The notes under the pieces are model-generated. The model saw only the letters and a program-made list of their open reading frames with translations, searched no databases and had not been told where the DNA came from. A stretch of 45,790 bases of DNA, taken from NCBI GenBank assembly GCA_016209705.1, contig JACQVR010000051.1, positions 1-45,790 of the forward strand. Reading direction: 5' to 3'. A program made the translations under genes and the position numbers. This document shows, piece by piece, positions 1-9,073 of this stretch (positions are counted from its first letter, which is position 1; each line of letters opens with the position of its first letter). The DNA comes from Planctomycetota bacterium (lineage in GTDB: Bacteria > Planctomycetota > MHYJ01 > JACPRB01).

Positions 1-1510
1 ACTCCAGGCCCATCATGATCATCCGCGCCACCCAGAGGTTGATGATGTCCCGTGCGGTCACGAGGACTTGCGTCGGGAAGAACCTTTGCAGGTCTTCGCT
101 CTCTTCCGGCCACCCGAGCGTGGCGAAGGGCCAGAGCGCGCTCGAAAACCACGTATCCAGCACGTCGTCGTCCTGCCGCAGCCGGTTCCCGCCGCACTTC
201 GGGCAGGACGCCGGATCCGTCACGGCCGCGACAACCTCCCCGCAAGGACAGTACCATACGGGAATGCGATGCCCCCACCAGAGCTGGCGCGAAATGCACC
301 AATCGCGGATGTTTTCCATCCAGTCGAAATACACCTTGGCCCACCGGCTCGGCACATAGCGGACCTCGCCCCGGCGAACCGCCTCGACGGCGGGTTCCGC
401 CAGCGGCTTGGTCCGAACGAACCACTGTTCGCTGAGGCGCGGCTCGATGATCGTGTCGCAACGATAGCAGCGACCGACGGGCGTGGGATACTCCTGCTCT
501 TTCTCCAGCAGACCTTTGTCCCGCAACCCGGCGATGACGCGATCCCGGGCTTCGAAACGCTCCAGTCCGCGGAAGGGGCCGGCGTTCTCGTTCATCGTGC
601 CGCGGGGATCCATCGCGACGATCGCGGGAAGTCCGTGCCGCCGGGCGCACTCGAAGTCGTTCATGTCATGGGCCGGCGTGACCTTCACCGCTCCGGTCCC
701 GAAGGCTGAATCGACGAACGAGTCGGCGATGATGGGGATGTCCCTATCGACGAACGGCAGCGCGACGCGCCGACCTATCAAGTTCCGATAGCGCGCGTCG
801 TCGGGATGCACGGCGACGGCGGTGTCCCCCAGCATCGTCTCGGGGCGGGTGGTGGCGACGACCACGTACTTCCCGGACTCGTCGCGCAGCGGATAGCGAA
901 TATGCCACAGCGTGCCGGGCGGAGGCGGTTCAGGCCGCACGACTTCGAGATCCGACAGCGCCGTCAGGCACTTCGGGCACCAGTTCACGACGAACAGGCC
1001 GCGGTATACCAGGCCTTTGTTGAACAAGGAAACGAACACGGTCCGCACCGCGCGGGAATATTCATCGTCCATGGTGAACCGCGTGCGCGACCAATCGCAG
1101 GAGCAACCTAGCCGCTTGAGTTGATACAGGATCGTGTGCCCGAATTTTTCCTTCCACGCCCACACGCGCTTCAGGAATTCCTCCCGCCCGATGTCGTGCT
1201 TGGTCTTGCCCTCCGCTTTCCGGAGTTCCTTCTCCACCACTACCTGCGTGGCGATGCCCGCGTGATCGGTGCCGGGCAGGAGGAGCGCTTCGCAGCCGGC
1301 CATGCGCTTCCAGCGGATCACCACGTCCTGAAGGGTGTTGTTCAGGGCATGGCCGATGTGAAGCGACCCGGTGACGTTCGGCGGCGGGATGACGACGGCG
1401 AACGGCTCGCGACCCGAGCGCGGATCGGCCCGGAAGAGCGCTTTCTGCTCCCACCGTTCGTAGAGGCGGAGTTCGACTTCCTTCGGATCGAATCGAGTGG
1501 AAAAGTCCAT
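1..1510 (-). CDS. valS: Valyl-tRNA synthetase, N-terminal part (runs off the window)
   Basis: Class Ia aminoacyl-tRNA synthetase that charges tRNA-Val in the cytoplasm. Reading the minus strand from the ATG at 1510 gives a continuous frame of about 503 codons to the window edge. The catalytic HIGH motif is at residues 51-54, after the ValRS-type stretch VIPPPNVTGSL. Further in come GTDHAGIATQ and the editing-domain region with TTRPETMLGDTAV and GTGAVKVTPAHD, all typical of ValRS rather than IleRS or LeuRS. A CPxC/CPKC zinc-like pair lies near the missing end. The KMSKS loop, anticodon-binding domain and C-terminal coiled coil would lie outside the window. There is no clear Shine-Dalgarno before the ATG. 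The gene downstream of a 53-bp gap upstream of valS (stop at 1564) is on the same strand, so co-transcription is possible. Confidence 0.96.
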   Translation of the reverse strand, partial: MDFSTRFDPKEVELRLYERWEQKALFRADPRSGREPFAVVIPPPNVTGSLHIGHALNNTLQDVVIRWKRMAGCEALLLPGTDHAGIATQVVVEKELRKAEGKTKHDIGREEFLKRVWAWKEKFGHTILYQLKRLGCSCDWSRTRFTMDDEYSRAVRTVFVSLFNKGLVYRGLFVVNWCPKCLTALSDLEVVRPEPPPPGTLWHIRYPLRDESGKYVVVATTRPETMLGDTAVAVHPDDARYRNLIGRRVALPFVDRDIPIIADSFVDSAFGTGAVKVTPAHDMNDFECARRHGLPAIVAMDPRGTMNENAGPFRGLERFEARDRVIAGLRDKGLLEKEQEYPTPVGRCYRCDTIIEPRLSEQWFVRTKPLAEPAVEAVRRGEVRYVPSRWAKVYFDWMENIRDWCISRQLWWGHRIPVWYCPCGEVVAAVTDPASCPKCGGNRLRQDDDVLDTWFSSALWPFATLGWPEESEDLQRFFPTQVLVTARDIINLWVARMIMMGLE

Positions 1511-1563
1511 GGCCGGAAGTGGGGGACGTTCTAGCACGTCCGGAGACTCTTGTGGAGCCCTTT

Positions 1564-2571
1564 TTACGCGCCGGCGAGCCAGTCGATCAGAGCTCGATAG
1601 GTCGCGTAATAGTCCGCGTCACCGCGCTGAAAGCGCCATAGCCACCACTCGTCGGTCGCCAGCAAGGCGACCCGCCCTCTCTCCAGCGGCCGAACGACAA
1701 GAATCGGATCTTTCTGCTCCGTTTCCACCAGCGTCTCCGCGCCGGGACGCAATTCGAATCCTTCCAGCCACCAGCGGATCGCCGGCGCGCGCGTCCACGT
1801 TTCGCCGTCAGGGACCTGAAGCGCGGGGTGTCCGCGGGCCGCCTCCGTCCGGCGAAGGCGGCGAGGCGCTCTACCCTCTCCCGTCCCGCCGTCCTTCTCG
1901 GCCAACTTCCGATAGATCGCCTGTATCACGGAGCGGGCTCTGGCCCGAATCTCGGGATCGCCGGAATGCCTTGCCTCTTTGAGATGCGCCAAGCTCCGAG
2001 ATCCCAGTTCGATGAGCCTCGCCTCCGCCTGTTCCCGAACCTCGACCGACTCATCCGCCAGGCGATCGATCCAGCGCTTCACCTCGGGGTCATCGGGCAA
2101 CTTCTGCTGAGGCGGCCGCGCCCTCCGGATCGGAAGGAGCTCTTCCAGACCTTCGCCGGGATGCTCCAAGCGGGCGTAGCCGGTTCCGGCCAGGAACAGC
2201 AGCCCCTTCCCAGATGCCGCGAACCGCCTCAGGTTGCCGGCGATTGCCGCGTGAAGCTCCGGATCCTTCGTGAAGGGATCCAGATCCAGGTCTCCCCAGA
2301 GGACGACATCGAAGGATTCGAGTCGAGCCGGTCCTCGAAGCGCCGACAGGGTCGTCTCGCGCGTCAGCGGCGTCTCCCCGCCGGACGCCGGCTGCTCCCA
2401 ATCCGGTTCCGCCGACGCGAGAAAGCTGCGCAAAGCGATCGAAGAATCCTTGAGCAGCGCGTTCCGAAGAAACCGGTAGTCGTATCGCGGAGGATCTTCG
2501 AGATACAGAATGCGCCGTCGCGAGCGCGCCCGTTCCTGGAGCGCGGCGGGAAGGAAAAGCCGCCTTCCCAT
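1564..2571 (-). CDS. GATase1-like domain protein interrupted by a HEAT-like module
   Basis: A 335-residue protein of unknown function. The N-terminus (about residues 20-150) resembles the glutamine-amidotransferase-like fold found at the C-terminal side of bacterial VWA membrane proteins: a start such as RRILYLEDPPRYDYRFLRNA, then FDVVLWGDLDLD and GKGLLFLAGTGYA. The end (about 265-335), with LLATDEWWLWRFQRGD, also matches those proteins. Between them, about residues 160-222, sits a charged helical stretch (RWIDRLADESVEVREQAE, then RSLAHLKEARHSGDPEIRAR) that looks like two HEAT-type helical pairs. There is no VWA domain, membrane segment or signal peptide, so it could be a split or trimmed member of the family. 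The ATG is supported by AAGGAGA five bases upstream and in-frame stops just before it. It follows the tldE-like gene by 78 bp on the same strand. The domain calls are from sequence resemblance only. Confidence 0.75.
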   Translation of the reverse strand: MGRRLFLPAALQERARSRRRILYLEDPPRYDYRFLRNALLKDSSIALRSFLASAEPDWEQPASGGETPLTRETTLSALRGPARLESFDVVLWGDLDLDPFTKDPELHAAIAGNLRRFAASGKGLLFLAGTGYARLEHPGEGLEELLPIRRARPPQQKLPDDPEVKRWIDRLADESVEVREQAEARLIELGSRSLAHLKEARHSGDPEIRARARSVIQAIYRKLAEKDGGTGEGRAPRRLRRTEAARGHPALQVPDGETWTRAPAIRWWLEGFELRPGAETLVETEQKDPILVVRPLERGRVALLATDEWWLWRFQRGDADYYATYRALIDWLAGA

Positions 2572-2649
2572 GGGTCTCTCCTTCTACCCTTGCTACGTCG
2601 CCGGCACGGGCCCTGTTGGGCAGGCGAAGGGTGCGCCCACCGGAGCGAT

Positions 2650-4377
2650 CTATTTTTCGAAATAGGGGTGTTTCAGGACGGGAGGCTTCTCGGTCTCTTT
2701 GTCGGGCTTTTGAAGTTCGATCTCCTTGACGAGAATGGACGGGGCGATGACGGTCATCATGTCCTGCGCGCCCCGCACCGTCAAATGCGCTTGAACGTCC
2801 TCCCCCGCCGCCCCGATATCCCGCAGGACGCGGAGCGTCATTCTCCCGAACCGGGCGCCGCGCACGAGTTGCTCGCGGCCGTCCCGCACCGAAACCCGAT
2901 ACGTCAAAATCGGCGGCAGAAGACCCGTCTCCGCGCCTCCCGCGAAGCGCGCCATGACGGAACTCATCAGGGACTGAGGGTTCAGCGCCGCGCCCGCCAC
3001 GGTGGAGAGGCGGCGGATGATGTAGACGAATTCCATGCCTTCCTCTTTTCCCAGATCGAGGAGTCGATCTTTCAGCTCCTTGAGACCGACCGGCAGGCCC
3101 GCGTGGATCAGCAGCGTGCTGGGCGTTCCCACCCCGCCTTGGGAATGGCCGTTGCTCTCCTTCACATGCCGGGCGGGCTTCCGGCTCATGCAGAACGTCT
3201 TCAAGATGCCGCTTTCCACGAGCACCACCCGACGCGCCCCGACGCCGTCGTCATCCACTTCGTGCCCGCCCCACACGGGCTTGCCTCGAAAATCCTTCAA
3301 CGTGGGATCGCTGACCACTGAAAGGAATTCCGACATGACCCGCGTTCCGAGCTTCTCCCGCCACTGGTTGCCGGTCACGGCCGCCATCGGATTGGATCCG
3401 CCGATCGTCTCGTGAGCGTTTCCCAGATTGAGCGGCAGGATCTGCCCGAAAAATTCCGCGGCGGCGGCTCCCTCGAACAGAACCGGCCCGCGATATTCCT
3501 GTTCCATCGGCGGTGCTTCGGTGAGCCGGCTCAGGCGATCCGCCAAGCCGCGCGCCGCCTTTTCGATCTCCGGAAGCGCCGGCATGTCCTTCTCGGACCG
3601 GCCCCGGAACGCCTCGTAATCCGATACCTTCATGCCGTCGTCCGCCTGCGCCAGGGCCATCACGACGACGCCGAATTCGACCTCTCCGGCGCGGTTCTGG
3701 AAGCCCTCGCTGTTTCGAAACCATCGATTCTGCGCCTGCGCAACGAAGAGGACGACCGAATTCTGTACGCGAGAATACTCCCGAAAAACCCCGGACACCT
3801 TGCGAACCGTGTCCGCCCAGCGGCTTCGATCGAGTTCCAACGTCGCGGTGGATCCGATCCGAACCACCGGTTCATGACGTGAAAAATCAGCCGGGCGATC
3901 CTTCACCACGTTCTCCTGGAGATACGCCTTCTTTTTTTCGAGTTGCTCGACCGCCTCCTTGTAGACCGCGTCCGTGGCCAGCCAGACGTCGTGCCGGAGG
4001 GCGTCGTAGTCATCGTCCACCGTCAGCGAACGTCCGGAACCCTCGGTCGAAACGCCCAGGACGGCGTTGACGTTGACGTCCCCGGTGTCGAAATTCGTGT
4101 TGTCCAGATCATAGTCGCCGACGCGGAGATCCACCTTCAGCCTCCGGGCGCGCCCTCCCCTTTCCTCGGCGAGCGCGCCGAACGAGGCGCCGACGGCATA
4201 CGTGTCCGTTTCGCGGATCGTGTACCCCACGTAATAAGGGGGCGGATGCGGATCGATCCGCAGGCGCTTCATGGAGCGCTCGATCTCGTGATCCAAAACG
4301 CGGAACAGCAGATCCTCCTCCTGCTGACGCGGCGACGGCACTACGAGGAGCAGAAGCGGTAGCAGCGGCATTCTCAC
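2650..4377 (-). CDS. Exported TldE/PmbA-like protein (non-catalytic partner)
   Basis: A 575-residue member of the TldD/PmbA modulator-of-gyrase family with a hydrophobic N-terminus (MRMPLLPLLLLVVPSP), suggesting export. In the TldD/TldE heterodimer of E. coli, TldE carries no zinc motif. Here too the position corresponding to HExxxH is replaced (FFGQILPLNLGN, around residues 315-325), while the C-terminal half keeps the family layout. The start is the GTG at 4377, which overlaps the tldD-like stop as GTGA; AAGGAGG lies seven bases before it, and an ATG six bases further in is spaced less well. The overlap implies translational coupling and equal expression with its neighbour. The likely role is forming a heterodimeric protease or peptide-processing complex with that neighbour outside the cytoplasm. 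Substrate unknown. Confidence 0.85.
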   Translation of the reverse strand: MRMPLLPLLLLVVPSPRQQEEDLLFRVLDHEIERSMKRLRIDPHPPPYYVGYTIRETDTYAVGASFGALAEERGGRARRLKVDLRVGDYDLDNTNFDTGDVNVNAVLGVSTEGSGRSLTVDDDYDALRHDVWLATDAVYKEAVEQLEKKKAYLQENVVKDRPADFSRHEPVVRIGSTATLELDRSRWADTVRKVSGVFREYSRVQNSVVLFVAQAQNRWFRNSEGFQNRAGEVEFGVVVMALAQADDGMKVSDYEAFRGRSEKDMPALPEIEKAARGLADRLSRLTEAPPMEQEYRGPVLFEGAAAAEFFGQILPLNLGNAHETIGGSNPMAAVTGNQWREKLGTRVMSEFLSVVSDPTLKDFRGKPVWGGHEVDDDGVGARRVVLVESGILKTFCMSRKPARHVKESNGHSQGGVGTPSTLLIHAGLPVGLKELKDRLLDLGKEEGMEFVYIIRRLSTVAGAALNPQSLMSSVMARFAGGAETGLLPPILTYRVSVRDGREQLVRGARFGRMTLRVLRDIGAAGEDVQAHLTVRGAQDMMTVIAPSILVKEIELQKPDKETEKPPVLKHPYFEK

Positions 4378-6134
4378 GGCCGTTCCTCCTTCCGCGGCGG
4401 GGCCTTCGACGGATCTTCCGGATCATGGCGGGGCGCGGGAAGCATCGGAGGTCGATCCTGGCTTTTCTTCTGGCGCTCCACCTCGATCGTCTGCACCAGC
4501 AAGCTGGGGGAGGACGCCGAAACCGGCACCCACCCCGACTCCGCTCCGCACGTGCCGTTGAAGACATCGACGTCATCCGCGGCGCAGAGGATGCGTTCCA
4601 ACGACGCCAGAGGCGTTCCGACGATATCCACGCCGCGCAGGATTTCATCCGGCCTCCCGTCCGGATACACCCGCCACACCCGCAACGGAAGGAGTTTGAA
4701 GGCTTGCGGCATGAACGACTGCGTCATCGTGAATCCGCCCGCGATGTCGTCGAAGATCAGTCCGTAGGGCTTCTCCTGCCGCTTCACCTCGTCCAGCAGC
4801 ATCTCCCGCAGCTTGGCGTACGGCACGCGCTTTTCGGATTCCACCACGAGGTTGCCCTGCCGCGCGACCGGCGATTCCCCCGGCAAGCAGCGTCCATGGC
4901 CGTTGGAACGGGGAAAGCCCTGGACCGGCGACCGTCCCATCAGGAAGTTCTTCAAGACGCCCTTTTCCACCAGCACCACGCGCTGCGCCGCCACGCCTTC
5001 GTCATCGAACCGGTACGCGCCGTTCAGCGGCGTCTCTCCCAACTTCTCGCGCGTCGGGTCGTCGACCACGGTGATGAACTCGGGCATGACGGGTTGTCCG
5101 ATCTTCTTGGCGAACGTGCGTCCTTCGTCCTCGTCTTTCTGTCGATGGCCTTCGACCCGATGTCCGAATATCTCATGGAAAAGCACACCGGCCGCTCGGG
5201 ACTTCAGAATGGCCGGTCCGGCATACGGTTCCGCGACGGGCGCGGACCGGAGCTCCGTGATGGCTTTCGCCATCTTCCGTGCCATTTCCTCCATGCGGGC
5301 ATCGTCCGGCAGCGCGTCCAGGGTGCTCGCTTCCACGCCGTCGTACAGCCACAATCTCATCCCGTCTTCGGCCACCGTCTCGACCAGCGTGAACAAGCGG
5401 TACTGCATGCGCTCATCCCGGATCCGGGTTCCCTCGCTGGTTGCCAGATAGCGCCGCGTCCGTTCCGCCGAGAACTCGACGGAGGCCCCCAGCAGATGGG
5501 GGAATTCGCGATACACCGCCGAAATGCGCTGGATCCGCGACTCCCAGGTGGCGCGATCGACGGAACCTTCCACCGGCGGCCCGATAAAACGCTGCGGCGC
5601 TTCGCGGCTGAAGTCGTCGGAAGGGTCCTCCTCTTCCACCTTGATCGCTTTGTTCGCCTTCACTTTGGTGAACTGCTTTTGCGCCGATTTGAAAGCGCGG
5701 TCGGTTTCGGCCCAGAGCGCCGCGCGAATGGCATCCGGATCGTCTTCGATCGGCATGAAGGAGGGACTCGGCATGTTGGCGTCCAGGAAGTCGCTCAGGT
5801 CGAAGCCCTCCTTGCGGATCTTGTGGGTGTTGTCGAGTTTCGGGGAGCCGACGCGTAGTTCGACGCTCAACGACCGGCTGCGGCCGCCGCGGCGCCGGTC
5901 ATCGATGGCGCCGTAGGTGGCCCGAACCTGGACGCTCTCCACGTCGTACACGCGGTAGGCGAGGAAGTACAGGGGAGCTTCGCCCGCATCCTTCAGCTTG
6001 GAGAACGAACGCTCCAACTCGACTTCCATGGCCTGAAGCAGGGGGCTTTCCTGCGGCGGGTCCTGCCGGGCGGCGGCCAGAATTCCGGCCAGCACGGCGA
6101 CGGCCATGGCGGTTCCGACGTGACGACGCTTCAT
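4374..6134 (-). CDS. Exported TldD-like zinc metalloprotease
   Basis: A 586-residue TldD-family metallopeptidase. The zinc motif HEIFGH is at about residues 320-325, inside AAGVLFHEIFGHRVEGHR, and the late GTCG motif (C-terminal quarter, before WVPVSASSPSLLVQ) matches the third zinc ligand Cys of E. coli TldD. Both catalytic elements are therefore present. The N-terminus has a positive run, a hydrophobic stretch and an AAARQ site (VAVLAGILAAARQ), consistent with a signal peptide, whereas E. coli TldD is cytoplasmic. The ATG at 6134 is chosen over the GTG at 6140 because GGAGG sits five bases before it. It overlaps the TldE-like gene downstream by four bases. A promoter with its -35 box inside a repeat lies about 50 bp upstream. 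Function is inferred from family: proteolysis or maturation of an unknown peptide in the periplasm or cell envelope. Confidence 0.88.
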   Translation of the reverse strand: MKRRHVGTAMAVAVLAGILAAARQDPPQESPLLQAMEVELERSFSKLKDAGEAPLYFLAYRVYDVESVQVRATYGAIDDRRRGGRSRSLSVELRVGSPKLDNTHKIRKEGFDLSDFLDANMPSPSFMPIEDDPDAIRAALWAETDRAFKSAQKQFTKVKANKAIKVEEEDPSDDFSREAPQRFIGPPVEGSVDRATWESRIQRISAVYREFPHLLGASVEFSAERTRRYLATSEGTRIRDERMQYRLFTLVETVAEDGMRLWLYDGVEASTLDALPDDARMEEMARKMAKAITELRSAPVAEPYAGPAILKSRAAGVLFHEIFGHRVEGHRQKDEDEGRTFAKKIGQPVMPEFITVVDDPTREKLGETPLNGAYRFDDEGVAAQRVVLVEKGVLKNFLMGRSPVQGFPRSNGHGRCLPGESPVARQGNLVVESEKRVPYAKLREMLLDEVKRQEKPYGLIFDDIAGGFTMTQSFMPQAFKLLPLRVWRVYPDGRPDEILRGVDIVGTPLASLERILCAADDVDVFNGTCGAESGWVPVSASSPSLLVQTIEVERQKKSQDRPPMLPAPRHDPEDPSKAPPRKEERP

Positions 6135-6187
6135 GAGCACCTCCGCACAAGACCGTGATGAAACGCACGGCGGGAGAGCCTCTGGCT

Positions 6188-6216
6188 TAAATAAGACGAA
6201 CCGCCGAAACGCTCAA
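6188..6216 (-). promoter_or_regulatory. Putative sigma70-type promoter of the tldD/tldE operon
   Basis: On the minus strand TTGAGC (6216-6211), a 17-bp spacer and TATTTA (6193-6188) form a plausible promoter. The predicted start lies near 6181, giving a leader of about 47 nt that contains the GGAGG of tldD. The -35 box and most of the spacer lie inside the left arm of the repeat at 6198-6272, so the repeat and promoter share DNA. Confidence 0.55.
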
Positions 6217-6272
6217 ACGCCGTCGGACACGCTTATTGCAGATCTTTTGGCGCTTCAGAGCTTTGGCGGTTC
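6198..6272. repeat. Word-hairpin family A, copy 1 (CGCCAAA type)
   Basis: Two 24-nt arms, 6198-6221 and 6249-6272, match as an inverted repeat at 19 of 24 positions plus one G-U, with a 27-nt loop. Both arms begin or end with GAACCGCC. The sequence lies between clpC and tldD, both on the minus strand, about 105 bp after the clpC stop. It shares the words GCCGTCGGA and AGATCTTTTGGCG with copies 2 and 3 respectively, so it belongs to a dispersed family and is not a chance palindrome. It could end clpC transcription. Confidence 0.75.
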
Positions 6273-6377
6273 ATCGTCTCCACAGGGAGTCGCATCCCTC
6301 ATCGGGGCGGCGCCTCGTCCTTTGAACGATGCGGACCTGACCCAGGTTCCGCCGCCGCCTCCGAATCCGGCATTCGA

Positions 6378-8849
6378 CTATTTGCCCCCCGCGTGCACCT
6401 CTTTCTTTTCGGGTACCTGCGGGTCGAAATAGATGTGCTTGTCCTTGATCCGGATCACGATTTCTTTGCTGTCCTTGAATTCGCCGCGCAGGATCGATTC
6501 GGAAAGCGGATCCTCGATCAACCGCTCGATGGCGCGCTTCAACGGGCGGGCTCCGTAGTCGGGATTGTATCCCTGATCGATGAGGTGTTCGATGGCCTGC
6601 GGCGTCAGAGAGATTTTGAAACCTTTCTTCGAGACGCGCGCTTCCACGCCTCTCATCTCGAGCTGGATGATGCGCGTGAGGTCGTCCCGGTTGAGCGGGC
6701 GGAACACGATGACGTCATCCAGGCGGTTGAGGAATTCGGGGCGGAAATGCTTTTCGACCTCCTTGCTCAGGAGTTCCTTCATGGCTTGATAGCTTCCATC
6801 CGTGGTGACTTTCTTGAAGCCGAGCGTGGTCTGGTTCTTCAGGACGTCGGCGCCGATGTTCGACGTCATGATCAGGATGGTATTGCGGAAATCGATGTGG
6901 CGGCCGAACGAGTCGGTGAGGCGCCCTTCCTCCATGATCTGAAGCAGCATGTTGAAGACGTCGGAGTGCGCCTTTTCGATCTCGTCGAAGAGCACGACCG
7001 AATAGCCGCGGCGGCGGACCTTCTCCGTGAGCTGCCCGCCTTCCTCGTATCCCACGTAGCCGGGCGGGGCGCCGATCAGGCGCGAGATGTTGTGCTTCTC
7101 CATGTACTCGCTCATGTCGATCATGATCAGCGCGTCCTCTTCGCCGAACATGATCTTGGCGAGCGCCTTGGCCATGAGCGTCTTGCCGACACCCGTCGGC
7201 CCCAGGAAGATGAAGCTTCCGATCGGACGCCGGGGATCCTTGAGGCCGGCGCGCGAGCGCCGGATGGCCCGGGCGATGGCGCTGACCGCTTCGTCCTGGC
7301 TGACCACGATCTTGTGAAGCTCGTCCTCCAGGTGCAGCAGCCGCTCCGCTTCCTTCTTCTCGATCCGCGTCAACGGGATGCCGGTCATCATCGACACGGT
7401 CTGGCTGATGACCTCGGCGTCCACGACGCCGTCGAATTCCTTGTTCTGCTCGCGCCACTCCTTGAGGATGTTCTCCTTCGTGCGCTTGAGCTGCATCGCC
7501 TTGTCGCGAAGCTGGGCGGCGCGCTCGAACTCCTGCAGGCTGATCGCCTCGTCCTTCTCCTTCTCCAGCTTCTTGACTTCCGACTCCAGCTCCTTGATGT
7601 TCGGCGGCGAGACCATGGATTGCAGGCGCACCCGCGCGCCCGCCTCGTCCAGCACGTCGATCGCCTTGTCCGGAAGGAAGCGCCCGCTGATGTACCGGTT
7701 GGAAAGATCGATGCACACCTCCAACGCCTCGTCCGTGTAGCGGACCCGATGGTGCGCCTCGTACTTGTCGCGCAGGCCCTTGAGAATCTCCAGACTCTCC
7801 TCGCGGTTCGGCGGCTCCACGATGATCGTCTGGAAACGGCGCTCGAGCGCCGCGTCCTTTTCGATGTATTTGCGGTACTCGTCGAGCGTCGTGGCGCCGA
7901 TGCATTGGATCTCGCCGCGCGACAGCGCCGGCTTCAGGACGTTGGCGGCATCGATGGCGCCCTCGGCGCCTCCCGCGCCCACCAGCGTGTGCAGCTCGTC
8001 GATGAAGAGGATGATGTTCTTGGCCCGGCGGACTTCGTTCATCACCGCCTTGATCCGTTCCTCGAATTGCCCGCGGTATTTGGTGCCCGCCACCATCAAC
8101 GCCAGGTCCAGCACCACGATGCGCTTGTCCTTCAGCACCTCAGGGACGTTCGCGTTGACGATGTCCTGCGCCAGGCCCTCGACGATCGCCGTTTTCCCGA
8201 CGCCCGCCTCCCCCAGCAGGACCGGATTATTCTTGGTCCGCCGCGACAGGATCTGCATGACGCGCTCGATCTCCTTGCGGCGCCCGATCACGGGGTCGAG
8301 CTTGTGCTCCTTGGCCAGATCGATCAGGTCGCGGCCGAACGCCTCCAGCGCGGGCGTCTTCGATTTGGAGCTCTTGGCGCCGAGCTTGTCGTCCACATCC
8401 TGCTGCATGTCCGCGCCGAGAACCTCCAGGACCATGTCGCGGACCTCATCGAGCTTCAGGCCCAGATTGGTCAGGACCTGCGCCGCGATGCCTTCGTTCT
8501 CCTTCAGGAGGCCCAGGAGGAGATGCTCGGTTCCGATGACATCGTGCCCGAGCTGGCTGGCCGATTCCCCGGCCAGTTCGATGACGCGCTTGGCCCGCGG
8601 AGAAAAGGGAAGCTGCCCCAGCGTGACGGTCGGGCTCGTGGAGGGAGTGATCAGCTTCTCGATCTCCTGGCGGATCCGCTTGAGATCCACCTGGAGGTTC
8701 TTGAGCACTTTCGCGGCGACGCCGCCGCCCTCCTGGATGATGCCCAGCAGGATGTGCTCCGTCCCGATGAATTCGCTGTTGAGTCGCTGCGCCTCTTGCC
8801 GGGCCAGACTCATCACTTTCCTGGCACGTTCCGTGAATTTTTCAAACAT
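6378..8849 (-). CDS. clpC: ClpC-type AAA+ unfoldase, ATPase subunit of the Clp protease
   Basis: Hexameric cytoplasmic unfoldase that feeds substrates to ClpP. The 823-residue protein has the full class I layout: two Clp-N repeats (about 1-145, starting [13 protein letters not shown]), a first AAA+ module with Walker A GEAGVGKT (214-221) and Walker B IILFIDE, a middle coiled region with a UVR-like helix ([19 protein letters not shown], about 420-455), and a second AAA+ module with Walker A GPTGVGKT near 550. The UVR-like middle region and the length favour ClpC over ClpA or ClpB. The ATG at 8849 fits the family N-terminus and has CGGAGA seven bases upstream; a longer frame to 8915 would add an unrelated basic tail. 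It is transcribed alone from an extended -10 promoter at 8890-8917. I saw no CIRCE or CtsR operator. Confidence 0.96.
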   Translation of the reverse strand: MFEKFTERARKVMSLARQEAQRLNSEFIGTEHILLGIIQEGGGVAAKVLKNLQVDLKRIRQEIEKLITPSTSPTVTLGQLPFSPRAKRVIELAGESASQLGHDVIGTEHLLLGLLKENEGIAAQVLTNLGLKLDEVRDMVLEVLGADMQQDVDDKLGAKSSKSKTPALEAFGRDLIDLAKEHKLDPVIGRRKEIERVMQILSRRTKNNPVLLGEAGVGKTAIVEGLAQDIVNANVPEVLKDKRIVVLDLALMVAGTKYRGQFEERIKAVMNEVRRAKNIILFIDELHTLVGAGGAEGAIDAANVLKPALSRGEIQCIGATTLDEYRKYIEKDAALERRFQTIIVEPPNREESLEILKGLRDKYEAHHRVRYTDEALEVCIDLSNRYISGRFLPDKAIDVLDEAGARVRLQSMVSPPNIKELESEVKKLEKEKDEAISLQEFERAAQLRDKAMQLKRTKENILKEWREQNKEFDGVVDAEVISQTVSMMTGIPLTRIEKKEAERLLHLEDELHKIVVSQDEAVSAIARAIRRSRAGLKDPRRPIGSFIFLGPTGVGKTLMAKALAKIMFGEEDALIMIDMSEYMEKHNISRLIGAPPGYVGYEEGGQLTEKVRRRGYSVVLFDEIEKAHSDVFNMLLQIMEEGRLTDSFGRHIDFRNTILIMTSNIGADVLKNQTTLGFKKVTTDGSYQAMKELLSKEVEKHFRPEFLNRLDDVIVFRPLNRDDLTRIIQLEMRGVEARVSKKGFKISLTPQAIEHLIDQGYNPDYGARPLKRAIERLIEDPLSESILRGEFKDSKEIVIRIKDKHIYFDPQVPEKKEVHAGGK

Positions 8850-8889
8850 AGCGCGTCTCCGTGGCCGGTGAGTTTCTCTCGCTGAGATC

Positions 8890-8917
8890 ATAATACCAGA
8901 ATCCGATCCGCCCACAA
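8890..8917 (-). promoter_or_regulatory. Putative clpC promoter with extended -10
   Basis: The minus strand shows TTGTGG (8917-8912), a 16-bp spacer and TATTAT (8895-8890), preceded by TGG, giving an extended -10 of the TGn type. The predicted start is about 35 nt before the clpC ATG, and the leader contains the CGGAGA ribosome-binding site. The rest of the 224-bp gap (8850-9073) between divergent clpC and the membrane-protein gene shows only a weak plus-strand -10 (TACATT near 9031) with no convincing -35. Confidence 0.6.
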
Positions 8918-9073
8918 GCGAGCGCCTTCGATGAACCCGGAAGCGCCGAATCGCGTTTCATCAGAGCGGGGCGCATCGGATCTCGAAGGCGCGGGCTATG
9001 CTGGGTGCGGCGCTCCGGTTCGGCTACATTAGCAGCGAAGCTTGATAGGGTTCCGCATAGAACCGAGTGCTTC

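Noticed and set aside
1524..1541. GGACGT ... ACGTCC 6-bp palindrome before valS
   Set aside because: Stem too short and no U-run or conserved context; it could easily be chance in GC-rich DNA.
1828..3321. Long open frame on the plus strand opposite the GATase-like and TldE-like genes
   Set aside because: Spans two well-supported minus-strand genes, has a basic shuffled composition and no family motif; an antisense shadow of GC-rich coding DNA.
6393..8885. 830-codon plus-strand frame opposite clpC
   Set aside because: It mirrors clpC exactly and has no recognisable motif; clpC itself is unambiguous.
8850..8915. N-terminal extension of clpC upstream of 8849
   Set aside because: The ClpC family starts at MFEKFTERA; the extension overlaps the predicted promoter leader and the Shine-Dalgarno.
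9005..9073. N-terminal extension of the membrane protein from a GTG at 9005
   Set aside because: The extra residues are basic and unlike the membrane-protein start; the ATG at 9074 is simpler.
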